From: Bog-756 sp036553725
Lineage (GTDB): Bacteria; Actinomycetota; Acidimicrobiia; Acidimicrobiales; RAAP-2
Reading direction: 5' to 3'
Assembly (NCBI GenBank): GCA_036553725.1
Contig: DATBOO010000111.1
Coordinates: 1-18,736 of the forward strand
Length of the DNA stretch: 18,736 bases
Part shown: piece by piece, positions 12,351 to 18,736 of the stretch
Layout: each line of letters opens with the position of its first letter
How positions within the stretch are numbered: position 1 is the stretch's first letter
Program-made: the position numbers and the translations under genes
The notes under the pieces: model-generated
Told to the model about the DNA's origin: nothing
The model's database searches: none
The model's input: only the letters and a program-made list of their open reading frames with translations

Positions 12351-13337
12351 ATGGCCGCGAACGCACCTCCAGGCAGCTCCCGGGCACAGGCACTGCGCAT
12401 CGGGTTCCTCGGGCCCGAGGGCACGTTCACCGAGGAGGCCCTCCTCGGTGAGGACGACTATGCCGCGGCCGACATCCTCCCCCTCGGGTCCCTGGCCGAG
12501 GTCCTCGACGCCGTGGAGCAGGGCGCGATCGACCTCGGCTTCGTGCCGATGGAGAACGCCATCGAAGGCACGGTGCGGGACATCATCGACAGCCTGGTCT
12601 TCGACTTCGACCTGCGCATCCAGCGCGAGGTGGTGCTGGACGTCCACCTCCACCTGATGGCAGCGCCCGGCACCGCCCTGGAAGACATCGAGCGGGTGGC
12701 GTCCATCCCGATGGCCACGGCCCAGTGCCGGGGTTTCCTCACCCAGAAGCTCCCGTCGGCCGAGACCCTGGCCACCAACTCCACGGCGGAAGCCGCCCGG
12801 ATGCTGGGCGAGCGGGACCCGGTGCTCACGGCCCGCCCGACCGCCGCCATTGCCCCCCGGTTGGCGTCCACCCTCTACGGCCTGGACATCCTGGTGGAGG
12901 ACGTAGAGGACCATCCCGAGAACAAGACCCGCTTCGTCTCCGTGGCCAAATCGGGCATCCCGGCGCCGACCGGGCACGACCGCACGAGCATCGCCTGCTT
13001 CCAGAGTGCCGATCATCCCGGCAGCCTTCATGCCATCCTCGGCCAGTTCGCGGCCCGCAACATCAACCTCAGCAAGCTCGAGTCCCGGCCGACGAAGAAG
13101 GCGCTGGGTGATTACTGCTTCATCATCGACTTCGCCGGCCACATCGCCCACGCAGTGGTGAGCGACTGCCTCCGCGACCTCCATGCCGAACTGGCCGGCG
13201 TGAAGTTCCTCGGCTCCTATCCGGCCGCCGGACCGTCAGGGCCCGCCATCCGGCGGGATGCCGAAGCCTCGACGCGGGAGGCAGCGGCATGGGTCGAGGG
13301 CCTGCGGGGCGAGGTCGCAACCGGCCGGAACCCCTGA
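12351..13337 (+). CDS. pheA: Prephenate dehydratase
   Basis: Converts prephenate to phenylpyruvate in phenylalanine synthesis (cytosolic), with feedback inhibition by Phe. The 328-aa protein has the PDT catalytic domain (RIGFLGPEGTFTEEALL at residues 16-32, DLGFVPMENAIEGTV, and NKTRFVSV with the catalytic TRF at 193-195) and a C-terminal ACT domain (HPGSLHAILGQFAARNINLSKLESRP, with the ESRP Phe-binding motif at 244-247). About 40 extra residues (Ala/Gly/Arg-rich) follow the ACT domain. There is no chorismate mutase domain, so this is the monofunctional actinobacterial type. ATG 12351 is chosen from the -10 box at 12337-12342 and from the start of homology; an open frame upstream to 12270 overlaps larB and is ignored. 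Confidence 0.96.
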   Translation: MAANAPPGSSRAQALRIGFLGPEGTFTEEALLGEDDYAAADILPLGSLAEVLDAVEQGAIDLGFVPMENAIEGTVRDIIDSLVFDFDLRIQREVVLDVHLHLMAAPGTALEDIERVASIPMATAQCRGFLTQKLPSAETLATNSTAEAARMLGERDPVLTARPTAAIAPRLASTLYGLDILVEDVEDHPENKTRFVSVAKSGIPAPTGHDRTSIACFQSADHPGSLHAILGQFAARNINLSKLESRPTKKALGDYCFIIDFAGHIAHAVVSDCLRDLHAELAGVKFLGSYPAAGPSGPAIRRDAEASTREAAAWVEGLRGEVATGRNP

Positions 13338-13363
13338 CCCCCTGGTCGGGGCAGCCGGGCGAC

Positions 13364-13369
13364 TACCCT
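13364..13369 (+). promoter_or_regulatory. -10 box TACCCT for tRNA-Ser
   Basis: TACCCT matches TANNNT and lies 11 nt before the first base of the mature tRNA, giving a short 5' leader. It sits 26 nt after the pheA stop, so the tRNA probably has its own promoter. Confidence 0.5.
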
Positions 13370-13380
13370 GGCACTCGCCC

Positions 13381-13465
13381 GGAGGGATGGCAGAGCGGAC
13401 GAATGCGCGGCTCTTGAAAAGCCGTGAGGTGCGAGCCTCCGTGGGTTCGAATCCCACTCCCTCCG
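13381..13465 (+). tRNA. tRNA-Ser, anticodon UGA
   Basis: The acceptor stem GGAGGGA (13381-13387) pairs with TCCCTCC (13458-13464), with discriminator G at 13465. The anticodon stem CGGCT/AGCCG (13408-13412 / 13420-13424) closes the loop CTTGAAA, so the anticodon is TGA (13415-13417), reading UCA and other UCN codons. A long variable arm (about 13425-13440) marks a class II tRNA, as expected for serine. The T arm is GTGGG-TTCGAAT-CCCAC (13441-13457). CCA is not encoded. All stems are intact. Confidence 0.96.
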
Positions 13466-13514
13466 CTGATTGCGGTTGGAGTCTCGGTCGTGGTGGCAGC
13501 AAGAACCCCAATGC

Positions 13515-13979
13515 CTACAGTTTCGCGCCGCTCACAGGGAGGGGCACGCTCGTGTGAAGCGGCAGAGGACTGATCGGCTCAACCTTGAGGGACTCTCCCG
13601 AGCAGGAATTCCCGGGCACAATCGAGATCATGAATTTCGCGGAGCTCGGATATGGCTCCTGCACCGCCCACAAGGTGCTCAACTCGAGCAGTTCCTGGGC
13701 GTTGAACTCGTTGCCAGTGCCTTGGACGTAGACCGCCGCGCCCTTCGGCAGCCGAACCCGAATCTGGTGATAGATGCACTCTTCTTGAGCATTGACAGCT
13801 CTCCACGTCGAGATGGATCTGTGAGAAAGCTCCGCGGCGGTCACATTCAAGCCATGGATCATGACGACGCCCAGGGTGACCAGACATACGGCGCCGACGA
13901 CGACCCGAGTCCACTGGATGACCAGGTGCCGTCTCCTTGCCCCCCTGGGATGGCGTGGATCGGCGGGCAGGGGTGTCAC
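13515..13979 (-). CDS. Single-helix membrane-anchored or secreted protein, unknown function
   Basis: A 154-aa protein of no family I recognise. A basic N-terminus (residues 8-18, Arg/His-rich) precedes one hydrophobic segment at about 22-43 (VIQWTRVVVGAVCLVTLGVV), which fits a signal anchor with the rest outside the cell. The outer part holds two cysteines (68 in QEECIY, 126 in GNSCSG) that could form a disulfide, and beta-like stretches (HQIRVRLPKGAAVYVQG, AKFMISIVPG). The GTG start overlaps the stop of the 68-aa ORF upstream (GTGA). It is the last gene of a minus-strand run led by a GT-C-like membrane protein, so a role in cell-surface glycan or exported polymer is possible but unproven. 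GC is visibly lower than in the housekeeping genes. Confidence 0.65.
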   Translation of the reverse strand: MTPLPADPRHPRGARRRHLVIQWTRVVVGAVCLVTLGVVMIHGLNVTAAELSHRSISTWRAVNAQEECIYHQIRVRLPKGAAVYVQGTGNEFNAQELLELSTLWAVQEPYPSSAKFMISIVPGNSCSGESLKVEPISPLPLHTSVPLPVSGAKL

Positions 13980-14182
13980 CTTCGACCTCGATGTCCATCG
14001 GCAAGGTCGCCGGCCCGAACTCGGCGGATGACCCCGGCCACGGTGGAGGGCCCGTTGTAGACGGGCGCGGTGACCGAAGGCAATGGGTAGTCGGCGACGA
14101 CAGGGATGCCCTCCGCCTGGTGGTGCCGCCCGGCCCCAGCCTTCTTGACCGTGCGCCGAACATGGGTGTTCGTGTCAACCAT
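13976..14182 (-). CDS. Small 68-aa ORF between GT-C-like and secreted-protein genes
   Basis: ATG 14182 overlaps the end of the GT-C-like gene by 8 bp, and the stop overlaps the next gene's GTG. The position therefore argues for translation even though I recognise no family. The product is basic at both ends (TVKKAGAGRHH, GHRGRR) with a more ordinary middle (GIPVVADYPLPSVTAPVYNG). No membrane segment or cysteine is present. ATG 14194 is an alternative start that overlaps more. It could also be the degraded remainder of a larger gene; nothing in the other frames restores a longer product. Confidence 0.45.
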   Translation of the reverse strand: MVDTNTHVRRTVKKAGAGRHHQAEGIPVVADYPLPSVTAPVYNGPSTVAGVIRRVRAGDLADGHRGRR

Positions 14183-15692
14183 GGTCGGCCCCAACTCCGG
14201 CGGAAGGCGCCGATGCGCCTACACGCAGCCGGGGCGATTCCTCACGGACTTCGAACTCACGAGGGGGGCTGAGCGGAGCCTGCATGGAACCTCCCTCGCC
14301 GAAAACAACGATCAGCCAGATCGCAAGCTCAGTGTAGAGAGCGATCTGAGCAAAGATCGTGGTCCGATCGACGCTCGACTGCAACCACCAGTGGATGGGG
14401 GGGGATCCCCACACATAGGTGGCAAAGACGGCCGCCAACGCCAGCAGGCACGACGCCCATAGCCAAAGTGGATTACCGAGACCGAGGCTCTCCCGATACC
14501 TGCGCAGGACGAGGCTGCCTGCGACCAGGACAACGACGGCAACAGGGACAACGGCGAGATGTCCAGCCATTCCGGCCACCGTTGCGCTGGCTCGGGCCCC
14601 CAGTGAGGTCTTCTGTGCTCCGGAATGGCCGAAGAAGAGATTGGGAATGCCCAGGCGGTGGACGATCCCGACCCAGATCAGTCCGGGCAGAGCCGGGACC
14701 ACGACATACAGCGCCCGATGGCCCCACTCCTTGGTCCACTGCCAGCGTTCCACCGTCAGCGTCGGTTGGCCATCTGCACCCCCACGGGGTCGTCGGACCC
14801 AGGCCAACGAAGGCGGCAGGTAACGAAGGCTGATCAATATCAGCAGGATCAAAGCGGCGATCAATCCCTCATTCTTCGTGAGGCTGGCCACCATGGCGCA
14901 GGTCCAGGCAACGGCGAGCGCCCGTGGGCTCGCAGGAAGTACGAGGCCCCAGACCACCGCGCCCAGAGCGGCAGCCGACCACAGCAGATCGGCAAAGCCA
15001 TTGACGGCGTAGTCTCCGGCCACGGCGAAGGCCACCAGACAAACTCCCCCCGCAACGAGGAGGGCGACCAGCCGCGTCAGCCGAGGTCCCTTGTTCCCGG
15101 CCGAGCCGATGCCCACCGCTACAACCCCGACAGCACAGGCGTTGAGCAGCACCGTTACTCGAATGGCAACCAGCAGCTCACCCCGTCCAAAGACGGCGAA
15201 CGCCATAGCACCCGAACCCGGAATGACCGGTGGATAGTCCGGGTTGGTGACCAGCAGGGCGGTGTTCTGCAGGCCGGAGCGAAGGGCTTGGTGACCGCCT
15301 GACACCAACAACGTGTGGGTCAGCCAGATGACATTGGCGTCGTAGCCGATCATCGGGGCCTGCAGACCGAGCAGCGGCACGCTCAACGCTGCGATGACGA
15401 CAGCCGCCGTGAGGAGGGACCATCTCCACGACAGTGTCGAGTCCCCCTGCGACGGTCCTCTTGCAACGAGCCACCACAGGGCAGCAGCATTGACGATGAC
15501 CGCCACGATCACGTACCACATGACCAGGGAGCCCCCGATCCCCAACTCGCATTCGACTGCTACGGCAGCCATCAGGGCCCCGATGAGCGGAGCGGCAAAG
15601 AGCACCACCGGTGAACGTGGCAGGGCGACCAATGCAGGGACGAGTCCGGGCAGCCCCAACACCCCAATCACGACTACCAAGGCGTCGATCAC
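14175..15692 (-). CDS. Polytopic membrane protein, GT-C glycosyltransferase-like
   Basis: A 505-aa protein with roughly 11-12 hydrophobic segments, starting MIDALVVVIGVLGLPGLVP. After two to three helices comes an extracellular loop with GLQAPMIGYDANVIWLTHT and TNPDYPPVIPGSGAMAF. An aspartate in the first large loop (YDAN) plus a DYPP element is what lipid-linked-sugar GT-C transferases of the PMT/ArnT/EmbC-like kind show in actinobacteria. If so, it would move a sugar from a polyprenyl carrier to an acceptor outside the membrane. A cytosolic loop with RRPRGG and a WQWTKEWGH segment lies in the middle, and about 40 charged residues end the protein. GTG 15692 is chosen with GAAGG about 11 nt upstream. 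Lower GC than neighbours suggests transfer. Substrate and acceptor are unknown. Confidence 0.72.
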   Translation of the reverse strand: MIDALVVVIGVLGLPGLVPALVALPRSPVVLFAAPLIGALMAAVAVECELGIGGSLVMWYVIVAVIVNAAALWWLVARGPSQGDSTLSWRWSLLTAAVVIAALSVPLLGLQAPMIGYDANVIWLTHTLLVSGGHQALRSGLQNTALLVTNPDYPPVIPGSGAMAFAVFGRGELLVAIRVTVLLNACAVGVVAVGIGSAGNKGPRLTRLVALLVAGGVCLVAFAVAGDYAVNGFADLLWSAAALGAVVWGLVLPASPRALAVAWTCAMVASLTKNEGLIAALILLILISLRYLPPSLAWVRRPRGGADGQPTLTVERWQWTKEWGHRALYVVVPALPGLIWVGIVHRLGIPNLFFGHSGAQKTSLGARASATVAGMAGHLAVVPVAVVVLVAGSLVLRRYRESLGLGNPLWLWASCLLALAAVFATYVWGSPPIHWWLQSSVDRTTIFAQIALYTELAIWLIVVFGEGGSMQAPLSPPREFEVREESPRLRVGASAPSAGVGADHG

Positions 15693-15932
15693 TGGTCGAT
15701 GACCTTCACGGCAGATTCAGCGGCTGAGGCTTGACGTTCGTCATTTCGGGCCCACATTCAGGACCCATCAGAGGGGCCCGATCGCACATCCTGGTTGTTC
15801 TGGTTGTCGCTGGTGAGATTCAGTTCTCTAACAGGGAGAACCTCATGGCGAAGGGTTTGAAGGGCACCCCAGGAGGTCGGCTCGTTCGTCGTTGTCTGTG
15901 TAGGGTAGTTCCTCCATGGCGGTGGCTGCTGC
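15693..15932. other. Intergenic stretch, AT-richer, no convincing gene
   Basis: About 240 bp with a visibly lower GC content than the window average. It contains a 6-bp inverted repeat GTTCTC / GAGAAC (15823-15828 / 15836-15841) that could end the AraC remnant's transcript, and TAGGGT at 15901-15906 upstream of ATG 15916. The plus-strand frame across it (15731-16021) runs antisense into the AraC domain and has no recognisable domain. The promoter of the GT-C operon should lie at its left edge; I see no clear -10 box there. Confidence 0.5.
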
Positions 15933-16256
15933 CTATGAGCCGGTCGTCCCGGCCACGGCAGAGCGGCTGGTTCGCCAACGGCCCGGTGACAGCCCGTGTG
16001 CCCGCTCGAATGCCCGGCTGAATGCCTCTCCCGACTCGTAGCCGATCCGCCGGGCCACGCCCACGACCCCGATCTCGCTGGTGGCGAGGAGTTCTTCGGC
16101 GAGGTGCATGCGCCAGTCGGTGAGATAGCGGATCGGTGAGCGACCGAGGAGAAGGCGGAAGCGCTCGTCGAGCAACGAACGGGACACCGCCCCTCCGGAG
16201 GCCAGCTCCGCCACCGTCCATCGACGCCCGGGCGACTGGTGGAGCAGCGACTGAAG
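15933..16256 (-). pseudogene. Headless AraC-family DNA-binding domain (truncated regulator)
   Basis: The frame encodes only the C-terminal double helix-turn-helix domain of an AraC regulator, beginning within its first helix: LQSLLHQSPGRRWTVAELAS, GAVSRSLLDERFRLLLGRSP, IRYLTDWRMHLAEELLATSE, and VARRIGYESGEAFSRAFERAHGLSPGRWR. The second HTH and the signature (IGYESxxAFSRAFxRxxGxSPxxWR) are intact. Family members of this kind carry about 200 residues of cupin-like sensor domain in front; none is present here in any frame. The domain starts with the codon directly after the sigma-factor stop (TGA 16259-16257) and in the same frame. GTG 16214 could start a 93-aa product lacking part of the first helix. 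It is either a truncated remnant or, with readthrough, a tail of the sigma factor. Confidence 0.75.
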
Positions 16257-17237
16257 TCAAGCCCTCGTCAGCACCCGCTCCTGGCCGAACACGGGAAGGA
16301 GGTCGGAGTCATTGAATACCGTGATGCGGGAGATCTTGCCACCGATGAGTGACAAGACGTGCACGCCGTGGGCCAGGTAGCGGCCGTCGTCCCCCCTCTC
16401 GTAGGTGGCCACCGCCTGCTGGCCGTTGGCCCGGGTGGGAAGCAACCGCCAGCGGTCGGGGCTGACCAGCACCCGTGAGGCGATGAATCCGACCACCGCA
16501 TCTCGCCCGGTGAACCAGGTGGGTGTCGGCGGCATCTCCAGCTCCACGTCTGCACGCAGGAGGCCGACCAGCGCACCCACGTCGGCCCGCTCGAAGGCGT
16601 CGACGTAGCGGTCGATGATGACCCGCAATTCGGCCTCGATCGGTTCGACCGTCTCGTCTTGTGCAGGCCGTCCGACCTCGAGCTGGGCCCGGGCCCGCTG
16701 CAGCGCACTGTTCACGGCAACGGTGCTGGTATCGAGTATCTCGGCGACTTCGGCGGCGCGCATGGACAGCACATCCCGGAGTATCAGCACCGCCCGTTGG
16801 CGGGCCGAGAGCCTCTGCAGTGCGGCGATGAAGGCCAGCCGGATCCCGGCCCGGGATGCGACCGCGGCCGCCGGGTCGCGGGTGGATGCGGTGATCAACG
16901 CGTCAGGGATCGGCTGCATCCAGGCGATCCCCGGCTCATCGGGGGCCAACGTCTGTCCGGGGTCGTGCGAGGGTGCTGACAGGTCGGAAGGTAGCGGGCG
17001 GCGCCGTCTGGCCTCGAGGGCGCTGAGACAGGTCATGGTGGCGATCTTGTACAGCCAGACACGGATGGACGAACGGCCCTCGAAGCGGTCAAAGGATCGC
17101 CACGCCCGCAGGTAGACCTCCTGGACCAGGTCTTCCGCATCCTGGATCGACCCGAGCATCCGGTAGCAGTGCGCCAGCAGCTCCCTTCGGAAGGGGTCGG
17201 TGAGCGTCTCGAACTCCTCGTTGGTGGCGCTGATCAT
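16257..17237 (-). CDS. ECF sigma factor with SnoaL-like C-terminal domain (SigG / TIGR02960-like)
   Basis: A 326-aa extracytoplasmic-function sigma factor. Sigma-2 (about residues 8-80) shows LTDPFRRELLAHCYRMLGS, DAEDLVQEVYLRAWRSFDRF and VWLYKIATMTCLSALEARRRRPLP; a linker contains DPGQTLAPDEPGIAWMQPIP; sigma-4 (about 133-187) shows LQRLSARQRAVLILRDVL, AAEVAEILDTSTVAVNSALQRAR. A SnoaL-like domain (about 203-315: YVDAFERADVGALVGLLRAD, PTPTWFTGRDAVVGFI) replaces a separate anti-sigma factor, as in this family. The linker and layout match mycobacterial SigG-type proteins. ATG 17237 is chosen because GAGAGGAG lies 6-7 nt upstream; ATG 17252 adds five residues and has no such site. It lies downstream of an SDR and an MFS gene on the same strand and is followed, in frame after one stop codon, by an AraC domain. 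Confidence 0.92.
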   Translation of the reverse strand: MISATNEEFETLTDPFRRELLAHCYRMLGSIQDAEDLVQEVYLRAWRSFDRFEGRSSIRVWLYKIATMTCLSALEARRRRPLPSDLSAPSHDPGQTLAPDEPGIAWMQPIPDALITASTRDPAAAVASRAGIRLAFIAALQRLSARQRAVLILRDVLSMRAAEVAEILDTSTVAVNSALQRARAQLEVGRPAQDETVEPIEAELRVIIDRYVDAFERADVGALVGLLRADVELEMPPTPTWFTGRDAVVGFIASRVLVSPDRWRLLPTRANGQQAVATYERGDDGRYLAHGVHVLSLIGGKISRITVFNDSDLLPVFGQERVLTRA

Positions 17238-17349
17238 GATCGCTCCTCTCATCCGGGTCCTGACCTGGTGTGAGCTTCGTCCCGCCAGCGGCCGCCGGCC
17301 CCGGTGCTCCTGAGTGGTCCCTCATAACCCTGGCTCGACGCCGTGGTCC

Positions 17350-18105
17350 TCATGGGATCTCACGGAGGCCAGCCCCACTGAGAAGGTACGCCAGCTCGGA
17401 CCCCTGACGATCGTCCCCACAGAGTTCGACCACCGCCTTTCCTACCTGCTCGGGGGTCAGGATCGGGTCGAACCGCTCGAGAAAGGTCTGGATGTCGACA
17501 CCCTCGCGCTCGGCGTAGATAGCCACCGCGGCCGCGCCGAGGTCGGTCGTCGGCGTCAGCTGGGGGAGCAGCGCCGTGAACCGGATTCCGAGTTCGGACC
17601 GTTCGGATTCCCCGGCCGCATAGGCGCTGATGAACCGGATGGCGGCCTTGGCCGAAGCGTATCCGCCACTCAGGGGAGAGCCGGCGATGGCCGCCCCGCT
17701 CGACAGGGCGATGACCGCACTTCCAGGAGCCAGCGGCATGCGCAGAGACTCGGTCGTCCAGTTGAACACGTGGCGGGTATCCACTTCCCAGTTGTGACTG
17801 AATGATTCCCACGTCTGCTGGTGGAGGGGCCCGGTCACCGGGATGGCGCCGGCATTGAGCACGAGGATCTGCGGGTGGTGCTCGAGAAGGAGCTCCCGGG
17901 CCAGGCCGGCGTCACGGACGTCTCCGACCACTCCCCTGAACGCCACCCCGAGCTCGTCACCGAGGTCCTCCAGTGGCTGGGGGTGGCGGGCAACCCCGAC
18001 CACTTGGGCGCCCGCGCCGCTCAGGGCCGCGGCGATGGCCCGGCCGAATCCGCGGCTTGCGCCGGTGACAAGGGCCGTCTTCTGGTTGAAGTCTGATATG
18101 GACAC
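17350..18105 (-). CDS. Short-chain dehydrogenase/reductase (SDR)
   Basis: A 251-aa NAD(P)-dependent oxidoreductase of the classical SDR family. The cofactor loop TGASRGFG is at residues 14-21, NAG at 84-86, the catalytic Ser at about 135-136 (ALSSGAA), and YASAK with Tyr149 and Lys153. An Arg after the second strand (GVARHPQP) suggests NADPH preference. Substrate is unknown. GTG 18105 is chosen because GAGGAG lies 9 nt upstream. It follows the MFS exporter gene by 88 nt and precedes the sigma factor by 112 nt, all on the minus strand, so they may form one unit. In actinobacteria SDRs often lie near SigJ/SigG-type sigma factors; whether this one is a target is not known. Confidence 0.92.
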   Translation of the reverse strand: MSISDFNQKTALVTGASRGFGRAIAAALSGAGAQVVGVARHPQPLEDLGDELGVAFRGVVGDVRDAGLARELLLEHHPQILVLNAGAIPVTGPLHQQTWESFSHNWEVDTRHVFNWTTESLRMPLAPGSAVIALSSGAAIAGSPLSGGYASAKAAIRFISAYAAGESERSELGIRFTALLPQLTPTTDLGAAAVAIYAEREGVDIQTFLERFDPILTPEQVGKAVVELCGDDRQGSELAYLLSGAGLREIP

Positions 18106-18193
18106 AGTCAGTTCTCCTCGATCGCTTTCCGATGGACCTGCAAAGCGGCGTCCACCGGTGGTGGTCGGAGCGATCTCCTCGACTGCGGCGGGC

Positions 18194-18736
18194 TCACAGC
18201 GTCACCGGGGAATCGATCCGATCGGAGTCGACCAGCTCGGCCAGCTCCGAGTCGAGGGACTCGGTCGGTCGTGCCGGCAGCGCGATCACCACGAACACCG
18301 CACCGGCCAGGGCCACGCAGGCGGCGACCAGGCATCCCGCCCGGAACCCCTCGAAGAAGGCCCGGTGGGCGGCTCCCACCAGGAGGCCGGCCGGCCCGGG
18401 TTCGGACCCGGCGAGGCGGCGGGCGCCGATCAGCGCGGCTCCGACGGAATCCTCGGACTGGGCGAACAGCTTCGGCGGGACCACCGCGGCGGCCCGGGAG
18501 CTCACCATGGCATGGATGTAGAGAGAGGCGAACACGCTGCCGATCACTGCCACGCCGAGGGTGCCGCCGAGCAGCCGGTTGGCGTCGTTGACCGCCGCCC
18601 CTACGCCTGCCTTCTCCTTGCGGACCACTCCCATGATCGCCTCGGTGGCGGGGGCGGTGGCCAACCCCATTCCTCCGGAGGTCACGAGCATCTGGCCGAT
18701 GATCTCGACGTAGGACGTCTGGACACCCGATGTGGA
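18194..18736 (-). CDS. MFS drug exporter (DHA2/EmrB-QacA type), C-terminal part, cut by window end
   Basis: The last 180 residues of a 14-helix major facilitator exporter; the frame is open to the window edge, so the start lies outside. Marks are EIIGQMLVTSGGMGLATAPATEAIMGVV followed by EKAGVGAAVNDANRLLGGTLGVAVIGSVFASLY, the motif C-like glycine-rich helix and the E-K-A-G-V-G-S/A-A-V-N-D element of the QacA/EmrB group. A long outer loop (RAAAVVPPKLFAQSEDSVGAALIGARRL) and a final helix (FRAGCLVAACVALAGAVFVVIAL) come next, then an acidic C-terminal tail. It exports small toxic compounds by proton antiport; substrate unknown. The downstream SDR gene begins 88 nt after its stop. Confidence 0.92.
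   Translation of the reverse strand, partial: STSGVQTSYVEIIGQMLVTSGGMGLATAPATEAIMGVVRKEKAGVGAAVNDANRLLGGTLGVAVIGSVFASLYIHAMVSSRAAAVVPPKLFAQSEDSVGAALIGARRLAGSEPGPAGLLVGAAHRAFFEGFRAGCLVAACVALAGAVFVVIALPARPTESLDSELAELVDSDRIDSPVTL

Noticed and set aside
15731..16021. 96-aa plus-strand ORF upstream of and antisense to the AraC remnant
   Set aside because: No recognisable domain, no ribosome site, and composition changes along its length.
13381..18736. Integration by site-specific recombination at tRNA-Ser
   Set aside because: I looked by eye for a repeat of the tRNA 3' end (TTCGAATCCCACTCCCTCC) further right and found none; no integrase gene is present in the window.
1..18736. CRISPR array, rRNA, riboswitch or intact insertion sequence
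   Set aside because: No regularly spaced repeats, no rRNA-like conserved stretches, and no transposase with terminal inverted repeats were seen. A covariance-model search would be needed to rule out small structured RNAs.

Overview
The window is high-GC DNA (about 70% by eye, not computed) with dense coding, many GTG starts and very short intergenic gaps. Several features suggest an actinobacterium. GroEL has a Gly-Met-rich tail. There is a HemQ/ChdC-type coproheme decarboxylase, a DUF222-HNH (13E12-type) protein and an ECF sigma factor with a SnoaL-like tail. Many starts lie 7-9 nt downstream of a TANNNT -10 box with no Shine-Dalgarno, which indicates leaderless transcripts. A deep-branching class such as Acidimicrobiia is plausible but is an inference.

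Layout. (1) 1-3444, plus strand: the 3' end of groEL and a strong hairpin terminator, then a tight four-gene run hemQ - larE - NIL-domain protein - SAM methyltransferase with overlapping or nearly touching start and stop codons. (2) 3468-8588: a small four-Cys protein, a NUDIX hydrolase, a GNAT acetyltransferase, a degenerate stretch carrying what looks like the C-terminal piece of a MazF/PemK toxin, a DUF302 protein, a second GNAT, an ArsB/NhaD-like permease and an FKBP lipoprotein. (3) 8781-13465: a DUF222-HNH protein, then minus-strand larB-larC, divergent from pheA across 23 bp, and tRNA-Ser(UGA). (4) 13515-15692: a lower-GC minus-strand run of a GT-C-like polytopic membrane protein, a 68-aa ORF and a one-helix secreted/anchored protein. 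(5) 15933-18736, minus strand: MFS exporter (cut by the window edge) - SDR oxidoreductase - ECF sigma factor - a headless AraC DNA-binding domain lying in the same reading frame as the sigma factor, directly after its stop codon.

How the genes fit together. larB, larC and larE are the three synthesis genes for the nickel-pincer nucleotide (NPN) cofactor of lactate racemase-type enzymes. All three are here, but larE sits about 8 kb from larBC, inside a heme/NIL/methyltransferase operon, and no larA-type enzyme is visible. The most unusual local structures are the sigma-stop-AraC reading frame, the overlapping back-to-back -10 boxes between larB and pheA, the mini-ORFs whose stop overlaps a GTG start (GTGA) in front of several genes, and the low-GC operon beside tRNA-Ser. 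I see no CRISPR array, rRNA or intact insertion sequence.
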